NCBI GenBank assembly: GCA_963804595.1 | Contig: CAWDQZ010000009.1 | Span: forward strand, 62,001-126,000 | Origin: DASUPK01 sp963804595 | GTDB lineage: Bacteria > Actinomycetota > Thermoleophilia > Solirubrobacterales > 70-9 | Length of the DNA stretch: 64,000 nt | Direction of reading: 5' to 3' | Shown: piece after piece, positions 43,140-52,634 of the stretch | Layout: every line of letters starts with the position of its first letter | Position numbering within the stretch: position 1 is the stretch's first letter | Notes under the pieces: model-generated | What the model saw: only the letters and a program-made list of their open reading frames with translations | Told to the model about the DNA's origin: nothing | Databases searched by the model: none | Translations under genes and position numbers: made by a program

Positions 43140-44392
43140 TCGCCGAGGGAGGATGCGATCAGCCCTCGATCCTGATCGCCGAGCCGGCGGCCCGCGATTC
43201 GCCTGTAGTGCGCGCGGAATGTCATGGCAGCCCGCTCAAAGCTGAGCTCGGCAGCGCGTCGTCGCCCGCGCTCGATCAGGCTCGCGCGCAGCTCCGCGTC
43301 CGTCCACAGGCGCCAGGCTCCCTCGGCGATCGCCTCCGTGTCGTCCGGATCGAAGAGCAGGGCGGCGCCGGCGGCCGTCTCCGGCAGCGCGGTCACCGAG
43401 GAGCAGGCGACGGGGACGCCCAGGGAGAACGCCTCGGTCACTGGGAGCCCCCAGCCCTCGAACCTGCTCGGGAAGATCAGGCCCGTGGCCATCGCGTAGA
43501 GGCAGCGAAGCCGCGGCGGGCTGACGAAACCCACGAAACGGACGATGTTCTCGAGGCCGAGCTCCCCGACTCGCTCGGCGAGCCTCGGGTACAGGTCGTT
43601 CAGGTATCCCGAGCAGACCAGGGGCGGGGCGGTACCGCCCCGCTGCTTGAGCAGGGCGAGCGCCTCGAGCAGGCGCTCGTGGTTCTTGTGCGCCCAAGTC
43701 TGCGCCGGATAGAGCAGGAATGCCTCCGGGACCCCCAGCTCGGCTCGGGTCTCGGCGAGGTCCGCCGCGGTCGGATCCGGGTAGGCCCCGGTCACCGCTC
43801 CCCATGGGACGACCGCGGTCCTCTCCGCCCGGAGGCCATAGCTCTCGATCAGGTCCCGCCTGCCCCACTGGGTCATTGCCACTACCAGCGACGCCTGCTC
43901 GCAGAAGGCCCGGTACCAGAGCTCCCGCAGCTCCACGTCCCTGGCGGGCAGCATCTCCGGCAGGTGGACGTGCTGGAGGTCGTGGGGGTGGTAGATCGAG
44001 GGAACCTCGGTGAGGAAGGCCATCTGGCAGAGAAAGTGGACGATGTCCACCCCGGCGTGCTCGATCGTGCCGTCCGAGACCATCACGCCCTCCGGGGCTG
44101 GAGGTGGGCGAAGGCCGGGGCGGACGAATGGGAGCCGCCGGGAGAGCAGCTCGCGCAGCTTGTAGCGGCGTAGCGCCCGCCTCGGCAGCGCGCCGACGGG
44201 CATCGCCCGGCAGGGGCCGCTCAGGTAGGGCCGGATCCACTCGTCCTTCCCCGCCGTGGTCAGGAAGAGGTATTCCTCGTTCCCGTCTGTGAGACCCGAG
44301 AGGGCGTTCGCGATCCCAATCACGACCTGTTCCACCCCGCCGAGCACGCCCGTCTCCATCCGGGCGTCGATGCATACCCGCAACCGGCTCAT
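43136..44392 (-). CDS. Glycosyltransferase family 4 (GT-B)
   Basis: 418 residues. N-domain LRVCIDARMETGVLGGVEQV, VIGIANALSGLTDGNEEYLF, HFLCQMAFLTEVPSIYHPHD and LVVAMTQWGRRDLIESYGLR. C-domain LLYPAQTWAHKNHERLLEAL, VRFVGFVSPPRLRCLYAMAT and the E-x7-E motif FEGWGLPVTEAFSLGVPVAC. It is intact and nearly collinear with the plus-strand paralog at 35885-37114. It differs by an insertion of ~20 residues (SRRLPFVRPGLRPPPAPE) in the N-domain, a region that often contacts the acceptor, so acceptor preference may differ. Confidence 0.88.
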   Translation of the reverse strand: MSRLRVCIDARMETGVLGGVEQVVIGIANALSGLTDGNEEYLFLTTAGKDEWIRPYLSGPCRAMPVGALPRRALRRYKLRELLSRRLPFVRPGLRPPPAPEGVMVSDGTIEHAGVDIVHFLCQMAFLTEVPSIYHPHDLQHVHLPEMLPARDVELRELWYRAFCEQASLVVAMTQWGRRDLIESYGLRAERTAVVPWGAVTGAYPDPTAADLAETRAELGVPEAFLLYPAQTWAHKNHERLLEALALLKQRGGTAPPLVCSGYLNDLYPRLAERVGELGLENIVRFVGFVSPPRLRCLYAMATGLIFPSRFEGWGLPVTEAFSLGVPVACSSVTALPETAAGAALLFDPDDTEAIAEGAWRLWTDAELRASLIERGRRRAAELSFERAAMTFRAHYRRIAGRRLGDQDRGLIASSLGD

Positions 44393-44401
44393 TGGGGCCG
44401 C

Positions 44402-45337
44402 TCAGGGCCGGCCGACGGCCGCTGCGACCGTGGTCTGGTTGCCGGTGCGCAGGTCGAGCACCGGCATCTCTGCCATCAGGGCGACTCGGTCGGCGTGCTC
44501 TGAGATCTGCGAGAGCTCGCCGCCGGGGCCACGTGACTCGCGAAAGCGGCTCCTCACGTACGCCTCCTCCGGCCGGATCATGGGCAGGTCCCCGCGGACG
44601 TCGTCGCGGACGAAGAACGCGTTCCCGCCCGCTCGGTTGCTGCCGACCAGCGAGTAGCCCTTCCGCTCCGCGAGCCTCGCTAAGGCGCCAATGGAGGCGC
44701 CGAAGTAAAGCCAGGAGGAATGAGCCTTCTCCCGATCAAAGACGGGGTCGTAGGGAACCGTGATCTCAGCGGCCGGCCCGAAGACGCTGTTGTACTCCGC
44801 CACCAGAATCCGGGGTGTTACCACCTCGATCGCCTCCAGGACCCAGTAGTCGTTCCCATCGATGTCTATCGAGAGCAGGCCGATGTCGCCCTCGATCCCG
44901 GCTCCAGCGATCAGCTCGTTGACGTTGTCCGGGTCGACGAAGGCGCTGACCGGGTCGATCCAATGGCGCCAGCCGAGCTCCCGCTCCTCGAGGAAATCCA
45001 GGTGCGCGGCGTCAGCGTCGACGATCAGCCCGCGCCAATCGTCGTGCTCCAGCAGGAAGCGCGTGTTCGACTCCCGGTAGTCCTGAACGCCGATCTCGAC
45101 GAAGACCTCGCGCTCGATCGGGACCCGCTGGATGAGGAATTGGATGATCCCGTCCTCGCCCCATTGGGAGAACACCCTGAACTCGGCGTCCGGAAGGGCT
45201 TCGGCCGCACGGATCTCTCTGCTCTGGAGCCAGCCGAGCTGCAGGCGGAGGTTGTCCAGCGCGCGCTCGAGCGCGCGCTGATCGTCCCTCGTCGGCGTTT
45301 CGCGCCGGTCGGACGGTTTTCTGCGGCCGAGCCACAT
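44402..45337 (-). CDS. FkbM-like methyltransferase-type protein
   Basis: 311 residues. It contains FRVFSQWGEDGIIQFLIQRV, EVFVEIGVQDYRESNTRFLL, WRGLIVDADAAHLDFLEERE, IGLLSIDIDGNDYWVLEAIE and RILVAEYNSVFGPAAEITVP. The 'EIGVQ...ESNTR' and 'LSIDIDGNDYWVLEAIE' segments correspond to SAM motif I and the FkbM-type acidic loop. This subfamily is common in glycan clusters and is often left as hypothetical. Reading the protein as a sugar O-methyltransferase is therefore tentative. The ATG is 10 nt after TAGCTT; the gene is divergent from wzm. Confidence 0.65.
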   Translation of the reverse strand: MWLGRRKPSDRRETPTRDDQRALERALDNLRLQLGWLQSREIRAAEALPDAEFRVFSQWGEDGIIQFLIQRVPIEREVFVEIGVQDYRESNTRFLLEHDDWRGLIVDADAAHLDFLEERELGWRHWIDPVSAFVDPDNVNELIAGAGIEGDIGLLSIDIDGNDYWVLEAIEVVTPRILVAEYNSVFGPAAEITVPYDPVFDREKAHSSWLYFGASIGALARLAERKGYSLVGSNRAGGNAFFVRDDVRGDLPMIRPEEAYVRSRFRESRGPGGELSQISEHADRVALMAEMPVLDLRTGNQTTVAAAVGRP

Positions 45338-45347
45338 TCAGGCAGCA

Positions 45348-45353
45348 AAGCTA
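45348..45353 (-). promoter_or_regulatory. Candidate -10 box TAGCTT (FkbM-like operon)
   Basis: On the minus strand TAGCTT stands 10 nt before the ATG at 45337. With TAGCGT on the other strand at 45391 it forms a compact divergent promoter region of 69 nt. Confidence 0.45.
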
Positions 45354-45390
45354 GCTGTGCGGCGCGTTGGGTGGCGAATGCCCCGGCCTG

Positions 45391-45396
45391 TAGCGT
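45391..45396 (+). promoter_or_regulatory. Candidate -10 box TAGCGT (wzm-wzt)
   Basis: TAGCGT, 10 nt before the ATG at 45407 (4 nt before an in-frame GTG at 45401). It drives the ABC exporter genes. Confidence 0.45.
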
Positions 45397-45406
45397 TCCG
45401 GTGGCG

Positions 45407-46272
45407 ATGGGCACGACCGAAGCCACGGCCGCCGAATACCCCGAGCTCGTCATCGCCCCGCCGAGGCGATGGAGCGGGCTTCGCCTGGGCGAGCTCTGGG
45501 CACATCGCGAGCTCATCTACTTCCTCACCAAGCGGGAGCTTCAGCTCCGCTACAAGCAGAGCGTCTTCGGGATCAGCTGGGCGGTCCTGCAGCCGCTCGT
45601 CTTCGCCTTCGTCTTCGCGCTCTTCTTCGGGCTCGTGCTGAAGGTGAGCGTTCCCGGCGACATCCCCTACCCGGTCTTCGCCGTCGCTGGGATCGTCCCC
45701 TGGCAGTTCACCTCGCAGGCGATCAACCGGGGTCGAGCAGCCTGGTCCTGGACGCCGACCTGATCTCCAAGGTGTACTTCCCGCGCCTGGCTCTGCCGAT
45801 CTCGAAGGCCCTCGGTCTGATCCTCGACCTCGGGATCGCCATCGATCGTGGTCGTCATCGTCACGCTCGCCTACGGGGTGTCGATCTCCTCGATGGTCTA
45901 CCTCGTTCCGGCCTTTCTCCTGCTCGGGGTCGTCACGGCATTCGCGATCGCAACTCTGCTCGTCGGCGATCAACGTGAAGTACCGGGACGTGCAGGTGCT
46001 GGTCCCGATGCTCGTGCAGATCCTCTTCTTCGCAAGCCCGGTCATCTACAGCGGCACGACCGTGGGTCAGACCGTCCGGCGAGTTCTGGTCCTACCTCTA
46101 CTACGTGAATCCGATGGCCACCGTGCTCGACGGGACACGCTGGGCGCTGCTCGCCCAGCCTGCGCCGAGCGTCGCCAAGGTCCTGATCTCGGTCGCCAGC
46201 GCCTCCGTGCTCCTGGTCGTGGCGGTCCTCTACTTCCGGCGAGCCGAGCAGTTCTTCGCCGACGTCATCTGA
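45407..46272 (+). CDS. wzm: ABC-2 type polysaccharide exporter permease (Wzm), four frameshifts
   Basis: Joined frames give ~287 residues, normal for Wzm. WAHRELIYFLTKRELQLRYK, QSVFGISWAVLQPLVFAFVF, DIPYPVFAVAGIVPWQFTSQ, SSSLVLDADLISKVYFPRLA, LPISKALGLILDLGIA, SISSMVYLVPAFLLLGVVTA, INVKYRDVQVLVPMLVQILF, FASPVIYSG, EFWSYLYYVNPMATVLDGTR, FYFRRAEQ-type end. Indels lie near 45731, 45845, 45962 and 46080. Each restores the family sequence exactly, which argues for base-call errors. It forms the membrane channel that exports a lipid-linked glycan with the ATPase encoded 2 nt downstream. Confidence 0.75.
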
Positions 46273-46274
46273 GC

Positions 46275-47532
46275 ATGGCAAACGACATCGCCATCGAGGT
46301 CAGCGACCTCAGCAAGCGCTACGAGATCGGCGGCGACCAGGCCGGCTATCTGCTGCTGACCGAACGCATCACCGAGCGGATGAAGACGCTCGGCCGGCGT
46401 CCGAAGCCGCAGGAGTTCTGGGCGCTGCGCGACATCAACTTCGAGGTCAAGCGCGGGGAGACGCTCGGGGTGATCGGCCACAACGGCGCCGGCAAGAGCA
46501 CCCTGCTCAAGATCCTCTCCCGGATCACCCCGCCGACGAAGGGTGAGGCGCGCCTGCGCGGCCGGGTCGGTGCGCCTGCTGGAGGTCGGCACCGGCTTCC
46601 ATCCGGAGCTGACCGGCCGCGAGAACGTCTTCCTGAACGGCGCGATCCTCAACATGAAGCGCCGCGAGATCCAGAGCCGCTTCGACGAGATCGTCGAGTT
46701 CGCCGACATCGGCCCGTTCATCGACACGCCGGTGAAGCGCTACTCGAGCGGCATGCAGCTGCGGCTCGCCTTCTCGGTCGCGGCCCACCTCGAGCCCGAG
46801 ATCCTGATCATCGACGAGGTCCTCTCGGTCGGCGACCTCGCCTTCCAGCAGAAGTGCCTCGGCCGAATGGAGGCCGCCTCCAAGGAGGGGCGTACCGTCG
46901 TCTTCATCAGCCACAGCCTGCCCAGCGTGGTCAACCTCTGCGACCGGGCGATCATGCTCTCGGAGGGACGCGTTGCGGCGGCCGGCCGGGTGGGTGAGGT
47001 GGTCGAGGCCTACGTCGGCGACGTCACCTCCGACCTCGAGCGGGGAATCCGTGATCGTCGCCGCCACGGGAACGGGAAGCTCCGCCTCATCGACTTCCAC
47101 CTGGAGAAGGGCGGGCAGCTGCTGGACAGCCCGGTCACTGGGGAGGACTTCGACATGGTGCTCAGCTTCGAGAAACACACCAAGGAGTCGCTCCGCGGGA
47201 CCCGGGTCAACCTGACCGTTTTCACCCTGAGCGATCAAACACCCCTGCTGGATCTGGACACGGCGCAGACAGGGGACTCCTTCGCGGAGGTGCCCGACCA
47301 GGGAGAGATCCGCTGCCGGCTCCACCGCTGTCCGCTTCCCGCGGGCCAGTACTACGTCGACGTCCGCATCGACGCTGGTGGCGAGAGGCTCGACGCCCTC
47401 AACCACATCGCCGAGCTGACCGTCGCCGACGGCGACTTCCACGGCTCAGGCGGGACCCACCAGCCGATGATCGACTACCGCACGGTCCTCGTCGACCACA
47501 GCTGGTCGCTGGAGGCCGCGCTCGGACGCTGA
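46275..47532 (+). CDS. wzt: ABC transporter ATPase with C-terminal glycan-binding domain (Wzt), one frameshift
   Basis: ~418 residues when joined at ~46567. Nucleotide-binding domain: AIEVSDLSKRYEIGGDQA, Walker A VIGHNGAGKSTLLKILSRIT, LEVGTGFHPELTGRENVFLN, signature RYSSGMQLRLAFSVA, Walker B PEILIIDEVLSVGD, H-loop TVVFISHSLPSV. From ~residue 250 there is a beta-rich extension (LRLIDFHLEKGGQLLDSPVT, GEDFDMVLSFEKH, YYVDVRIDAGGERLDALNHI) corresponding to the Wzt C-terminal domain, which in known systems binds the modified non-reducing end of the O-polysaccharide. That implies chain-end modification, consistent with the local methyltransferases. Confidence 0.82.
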
Positions 47533-47551
47533 GCACCATCCCGGCGCCGGA

Positions 47552-49940
47552 TCAGAGCCCGAGTATCTCGGCGTAGCGCTCGGCGACCCGCTCGTAGGAG
47601 TTGGCCGCCGCGTAGTCGTCCTGGGATGCCCTGATCCGCTCGCGCAGGTCCGGCTCGTCCAGGACGCCCCGGATGGCCTCTGCCAACCTCGCCCGGGGCG
47701 CACTCCCTGGGAACGTGCAGGACGGCGGGATCCGGCAGCTCGCCCAGCCAGCCGACCGATGAGACGATGGTCGGCACTCGCGCCGCGAGGCAGTCACAGA
47801 CCGCCCCGGACGCCTCGCCGTCGGAGCTGGTCCGCAGCTCGACGCCGACGTCGGCGCCCGCCAGCGCCCGCCAGTAGCCGTCGCCCTCGAGCTGCCCGGC
47901 GAGGTGAACCGCGTCGCTGAGTCCGAGATTCGCCGCGGTCTCGGCGAGGCGTCTCCCGGCTCCCGGCTCGAGCAGCCCGATCAGCACGAGCCGCGCGCCG
48001 TCCCGCTCCCGCGCAATCTCCGCGAAGGCGTGCATCAGCAGGTCGATCGCCTCGGGGCGCTCGCCGGCTCCGTGCGAGAGCACCGTCGGACCGGTGTCGG
48101 GGTCGCCGCCGTTGTGCCGGGCCGCTGCCTCCGGGATCCCCCTTCCGACGACCAAGGTCTGGGTGCCGGCTGTGCCGGGCGGTCGGTCCATCCGCAGCAC
48201 GTCCGCCGCATAGCGCGAGTGGACCAGCAGCTTCTCCGCATGCGCCTGGACCTCCTGACTCATGTAGATCCCGAACTGGTCCTGCACGGCCGGATCCTCA
48301 GGCGCCCTCCGGAGATCCGCCGCGGGGATCCGGTCCCCGTACATCTCGTAGAGCTTCTCCCTGATCCAGACCGGGTTATCGGTCCACCTCGGCTGCAGGG
48401 ATCGATAGAGCGAGCCGAAGCGGACCTCATGGGCAATGACCGCCCCCGGGCGCCGCAGCAGCGCCGTGATCGCATGCCGGTGAAGAGGGGAGTTGCCGAG
48501 CACGTAGAGGATGCGATCGAAGTCGCGGAGCTCGTTCACCCAGTCGAAGTTTCCGGCCGGCCAGAGGCGGACGCTCGGCTCCAGTGACCGGTCGTATGCG
48601 GCCGTGTCTTCTTCCCCCGCGACGATCACATCCACGTCGGCATGGTCGGCGAGGCGCTCCACTAACTGCCGGCTGTGGGTGGCCGCCCCTGCGGGTTCGG
48701 GCGGCCACGGAGTGAAGACCGCCAGTCTGGCTCGCTTCCGGGGTGATGTGTCTCTGTGGCTGGGAGTGGCGAGCGCTCGCTCGTAACCCTCGATCGCCTT
48801 CCGGGCCACGCGCTCCCAGGTGAAGTGGGCCGTGCGCTCGGCTGAGACGCGGCGCAGGCGCTCCAGCTCATCGTCGTCGTCGACGGTCCCAGCGATGCTC
48901 CGAGCGATGTCGTCCGGGTCCGAGGGGTCGAAGGTCGCGTGGAGGTCACCGAGGATCTCGGGGACCGATGAGACGTTGCTGCCGATCACCGGAGCGCCGC
49001 AGGCCATGGCCTCCAGAATCGGGAGCCCGGCACCCTCGTAGAGCGACGGAAAGACGAAGAGCCCGCAGCGCCGGTAGAGCGCGCTGAGCTCGCGATCCGG
49101 AACGAAACCGGTGAGCAGCAGCTGGTGGCCGTGGATCCCCAGCTCCCCCGCGAACTCCTCGAGCTCCTCTTGCGCGTTGTAGCTGAGCTTGTACGTGATG
49201 ACCAGCTGATGGCGATCGCGAAACTGCTCGGGGAGCCGGGCGTACGCCTCGATCAATCCGGTGACGTTCTTGCGCCAGTCCCCCCCGCCGACGTAGAAGA
49301 GGAAGCCGTCGCGCAGGCCCGGGAACCTGCCCTCGAGGATCTTCGCCGCCTCCTCGCTAGAGCCGACCATAGAGGCGATCTGAACGGAGGTCCCCGCGTC
49401 GATAACCGTGATCCGGTTCTCATCGACTTGCAGATGCTCCACTGCGTCCGCCGCGGAGCATTGGGACACGGCGAGGATGTGGTCGGCCGTTCGAACGATG
49501 CCGAGGCGGGCGAGCCAGCGGGACATGTTGATCGGATCAGGTTCGACGTAGTGCTCGGCGAAGATCAACGGGATCAGGTCGTGGAGGGTGACCACCAGCC
49601 TCGTCCCCGGCCGCCGTGCCCAGCGGGGCCACTGCTCCTCGAGTGTCACGGACGGCGTCGGGCCCTCGAACGGGGAAGTGACGTGATAGATCGACGGCCT
49701 GGGATCGGGCTGGGAGCCCTTGCCGCTCACCCAACCCAGCTTTCCCGTGCCGTGGACGAAGTCCAGCGACGCCGGCACCGGCAGAGCCGGGGTGAGCCCG
49801 ACTGTGTGCACGACTTCCGGGGCGACCTGCAGCAGCGCCTCGGTCGACTCGGCGGCCTGGCGCGCGATCCCTCGCTCGAAGTTGGCGACGTTCTGGCAGC
49901 CCTGAACATCGATCCAGACGCTCCGGTTTGGCAGGGTCAT
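47552..49940 (-). CDS. Tandem double glycosyltransferase family 4 protein (frameshift near C-terminus)
   Basis: ~796 residues with two GT-B units. Unit 1 (1-395) matches the GT4 at 37462: RSVWIDVQGCQNVANFERGI, TRLVVTLHDLIPLIFAEHYV, FLFYVGGGDWRKNVTGLIEA, TGFVPDRELSALYRRCGLFV, YEGAGLPILEAMACGAPVIG. Unit 2 (410-end): RLAVFTPWPPEPAGAATHSR, KLLVHSRYAADVLRMD, GPTVLSHGAGERPEAIDLLM, VHLAGQLEGDGYWRALAGAD, GEASGAVCDCLAARVPTIVS. In unit 2 the E-x7-E motif is changed (DGEASGAVCDCLA), so one catalytic element is altered. An indel at ~47698 shifts the end; the correct C-terminus (AIRGVLDEPDLRERIRASQD ... YAEILGL) stops at 47552. Such tandem GT4 proteins can add two sugars in sequence. Confidence 0.8.
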
Positions 49941-50566
49941 CAGCCGGAGGAACTGCGCCGGGCCACCACGATCCGCTCGGCCACCGCCCAGCCGGCGAGC
50001 TCATCCAGTGAGCCCTCGCCGAACCCGTTCCCTGAGCCGTTCCCGCCCATTCCGCTTGCGACCCCCATCACGAGTGCCCCATCTTGGGCGAGCAGCTCGG
50101 CGATCCGCTGCAGATCGAGAGTATTCGCTTCAGACGCCTCTCTCATGTAGAGCACCGCCCCGAAACGCCGCCCTCCGGCGTCCAGGTCTTCGAGGCCATC
50201 CACTTGAGTCACGTCGTAGCCGCGGGAGGTGAGCGAGAGACCGGCCTTCTCGCCGCGGCGCCCGACGACGAGTACCGGTCCGTGCACCTCCAGCCCCGCC
50301 AGGGCCGTCTCCTCGGCCGTCGGAGCGGCTTGCGCGCTTCCCCGCTCGACCAGATCCCCGATCCTGCGCAGCTCGACCCCGACGTAGGCGAGCGACTCAA
50401 CGGCCGCCGCGCGCAGCGAGGCGACCTCTCCGCGAAGCTCCTTCAGCGGCAGTGTCAGCAGGCGGTAGGGAACGCGGAGCAACCGAACGAACAGCAGCAG
50501 CGTCCGGCGTTTCATCCTCTCGAGCAGCGGCCCCTTCACCGCGATCTCATGCTTCGGATCCGGCAC
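49940..50566 (-). CDS. Hypothetical protein: membrane-proximal coiled coil plus methyltransferase-like Rossmann domain
   Basis: 208 residues (GTG 50566; ATG 50515, MKRRTLLLFV, is an alternative). The N-terminal ~70 residues are a basic/hydrophobic segment (LLLFVRLLRVPYRLLTLPLK) and a helix (ELRGEVASLRAAAVESLAYV) like the small protein at 37127. Residues ~90-205 have a Rossmann-like pattern (GPVLVVGRRGEKAGLSLTSR, GYDVTQVDGLEDLDAG, FGAVLYMREASEANTLDLQR, LLAQDGALVMGVASG). That matches the tail half of class I methyltransferases without a clear motif I. Its TGA overlaps the start of the double GT4 (TGATG), the same arrangement as at 37462. Confidence 0.6.
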   Translation of the reverse strand: MPDPKHEIAVKGPLLERMKRRTLLLFVRLLRVPYRLLTLPLKELRGEVASLRAAAVESLAYVGVELRRIGDLVERGSAQAAPTAEETALAGLEVHGPVLVVGRRGEKAGLSLTSRGYDVTQVDGLEDLDAGGRRFGAVLYMREASEANTLDLQRIAELLAQDGALVMGVASGMGGNGSGNGFGEGSLDELAGWAVAERIVVARRSSSG

Positions 50567-50627
50567 GGCTGGGATTGAAGCAGAGGTACGGGCAACGCTC
50601 CCCCGGGTCGGATTGCAGGCCTGCCCG

Positions 50628-51524
50628 TCAGCCGCCCGGCTTGATCAGCGCCGCGTGGACGCTGGTCCAGAGGTGGTCCCCTTTGCGCAGCACGATGTGC
50701 GGATACGGCGTCGGCAGATGCCGGATCGCCGGCGGATGGCTTTCCCCACCCAGGCGCCTCTTGACCCGATCTGCGATCGACGGGCCATCGAGCACCTCGA
50801 AAAGGCTGTCGAAGTCCACGGGCGCCGCCATCGTTTCGTCGGAGATCGAGAAGTCGAGCGGGGAAGCAAGTTCCCAGTCGAGACCATCGAGGAGAACCTG
50901 ACGCAGCTCCGACTGGTCGAAGAGGGTGGTACCGGGCAGGCCGGGCGGCGGCCCTGCCAGGCGGAACTCTGTCGCGAGGGCGACCACCCCGCCGGGCCGG
51001 ACGACGCGGTACATCTCCTCGACGCTGCGGTGGATGTCGTCGAGGCCGCCGAAGTGCTCGATCGACCCCGAGGAGAAGATCCCGTCGAAGGAGTTGTCCT
51101 CGTAGCGCAGCTCGAGCGCGTTCATGTGCTGAACCACGAGCCGGCGCGGGTTCCAGTCGAGCGTCGTCTCGCTCTCCGGTGCGTGGAGCATCCCGGCGCC
51201 TGAATCCATCGCCGACCACGAGTCCTCGGTCAGGTAGAGGTCGGTCGCGAAGACCCGTTTGACGTGCCGCGTGAGCCAGAAGATCGTCGTCTCGCTGCCG
51301 GCCCCGACACCGAGGATCTCGGCGTCCTCGCGGAGCGCCCCGAAGTCGCGCAGAGCGCGGGCGCTCATCGCCACCTCCCAGGGCTTGCGGTGCTCCTCGC
51401 CGTCCGGATAGTCCGGCCGCTCCGGCCCCACCCCCGCCATGTCGCGCATCAGCTCCCGGAGGTCCGGGTCGCGGAAATCCTCGAGCTCGCAGAGCTTGCA
51501 GTAGGAGAGTGAGCTGCCTGGCAT
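50628..51524 (-). CDS. Class I SAM-dependent methyltransferase with N-terminal Cys motif
   Basis: 298 residues from ATG 51524, 13 nt after the gmd stop; the longer frame to 51596 overlaps gmd. N-terminus LSYCKLCELEDFRDPDLREL, then WEVAMSARALRDFGAL. SAM motif I is EILGVGAGSETTIFWLT, followed by VKRVFATDLYLTEDSWSAMD (acidic loop), VQHMNALELRYEDNSFDGIF, SSGSIEHFGGLDDIHRSVEE and YRVVRPGGVVALATEFRLAG. The conserved tail is YPHIVLRKGDHLWTSVHAAL. It is the fuller version of the 39648 gene. Located in an operon gmd-methyltransferase-hypothetical-GT4, it probably methylates a sugar or sugar nucleotide. Confidence 0.82.
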   Translation of the reverse strand: MPGSSLSYCKLCELEDFRDPDLRELMRDMAGVGPERPDYPDGEEHRKPWEVAMSARALRDFGALREDAEILGVGAGSETTIFWLTRHVKRVFATDLYLTEDSWSAMDSGAGMLHAPESETTLDWNPRRLVVQHMNALELRYEDNSFDGIFSSGSIEHFGGLDDIHRSVEEMYRVVRPGGVVALATEFRLAGPPPGLPGTTLFDQSELRQVLLDGLDWELASPLDFSISDETMAAPVDFDSLFEVLDGPSIADRVKRRLGGESHPPAIRHLPTPYPHIVLRKGDHLWTSVHAALIKPGG

Positions 51525-51537
51525 CGCGTCCCGGCCG

Positions 51538-52602
51538 CTAGTCGTAGCCGGAGCGCGTGACCTTGCCCGCGAGCTGGTCGTCCAGTGACGCGACATCCGC
51601 GTCCACCATCAGCTCGACCAGCTCCTTGAACCGCACGCTCGGCTCCCAGCCCAGCTTCTCCTTCGCCTTGCTGGCGTCGCCGAGGAGATGGTCGACCTCC
51701 GAGGGCCTGTAGTACTTCGGATCGATCTCGACATGCTCGTCTGGATCGAGGCCCTTGCGGGCGAACGCGATCTCAACGGCCTCGCGCACGGTGTGCGTCT
51801 CGCCCGTCGCGATCACGAAGTCCTCGGGCTCATCGGCCTGCAGCATCATCCACATCGCCTCGACGTAGTCCGGGGCATAGCCCCAGTCCCGCTTGGCGTC
51901 GAGGTTGCCTAGGTAGAGCTTGTCCTGCAGGCCGGCGGCGATCCGGGCGACGGCGCGCGTGATCTTGCGGGTGACGAAGGTCTCGCCCCGTCGCGGGGAT
52001 TCGTGGTTGAAGAGGATCCCGTTGACGGCGAACAGGTCGTAGGCCTCGCGGTAGTTCACCGTCGCCCAGTAGGAGGCGACCTTGGCGACGCCGTAGGGGC
52101 TGCGCGGGTGGAAGGGCGTCTGCTCGTTTTGGGGCGGCGGCGCCGCGCCGAACATCTCCGACGAGGAGGCTTGGTAGAACCGGGTGCTCACTCCCGCCTC
52201 CCTGATCGCCTCGAGCAGCCGGATCGTGCCGGCGCCCGTGATGTCGAAGGTGTACTCGGGAATGTCGAAGGAGACTCGGACGTGGCTCTGGGCGCCGAGG
52301 TGGTAGACCTCATCGGGCTGCAGCTCGTAGAGCAGCTTCACCAGCGCGACAGAGTCGGAGAGGTCGCCGTAGTGGGTGAACAGCCGGACGCCCTGCTCGT
52401 GCGGATCGTGGTAGAGGTGGTCGATCCGGTCGGTGTTGAAGCTCGAGGAGCGGCGGACGATGCCGTGGACCTCGTAGCCTTTCTCCAGGAGCAGCTCGGC
52501 CAGATAGGAACCGTCCTGGCCGGAGATGCCCGTGATCAGGGCGCGCCTGCTCGTCCCCTCGATGCGGGGAAGGGGCGAGTTGGGGTCGTTCGGCTCCGCC
52601 AC
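51538..52602 (-). CDS. gmd: GDP-mannose 4,6-dehydratase
   Basis: 354 residues from GTG 52602, normal length for Gmd. It removes water from GDP-D-mannose to give GDP-4-keto-6-deoxy-D-mannose with bound NADP. ALITGISGQDGSYLAELLLE (NADP motif), GYEVHGIVRRSSSFNTDRID (signature loop), YHLGAQSHVRVSFDIPEYTF, FYQASSSEMFGAAPPPQNEQ, SPYGVAKVASYWATVNYREA (YxxxK) and NHESPRRGETFVTRKITRAV are all canonical. It feeds the Fcl-like enzyme (33930-34901) or a GDP-rhamnose-type reductase. A TATATT -10 lies 8 nt before the GTG, giving a leaderless mRNA. Confidence 0.92.
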   Translation of the reverse strand: MAEPNDPNSPLPRIEGTSRRALITGISGQDGSYLAELLLEKGYEVHGIVRRSSSFNTDRIDHLYHDPHEQGVRLFTHYGDLSDSVALVKLLYELQPDEVYHLGAQSHVRVSFDIPEYTFDITGAGTIRLLEAIREAGVSTRFYQASSSEMFGAAPPPQNEQTPFHPRSPYGVAKVASYWATVNYREAYDLFAVNGILFNHESPRRGETFVTRKITRAVARIAAGLQDKLYLGNLDAKRDWGYAPDYVEAMWMMLQADEPEDFVIATGETHTVREAVEIAFARKGLDPDEHVEIDPKYYRPSEVDHLLGDASKAKEKLGWEPSVRFKELVELMVDADVASLDDQLAGKVTRSGYD

Positions 52603-52610
52603 GGGGCGCC

Positions 52611-52616
52611 AATATA
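52611..52616 (-). promoter_or_regulatory. Candidate -10 box TATATT (gmd operon)
   Basis: On the minus strand TATATT is 8 nt before the gmd GTG. It is the most AT-rich hexamer of the set and faces the divergent promoter of the GT2 at 52651. Confidence 0.5.
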
Positions 52617-52634
52617 GGCCGTCCTCGGAACGCC

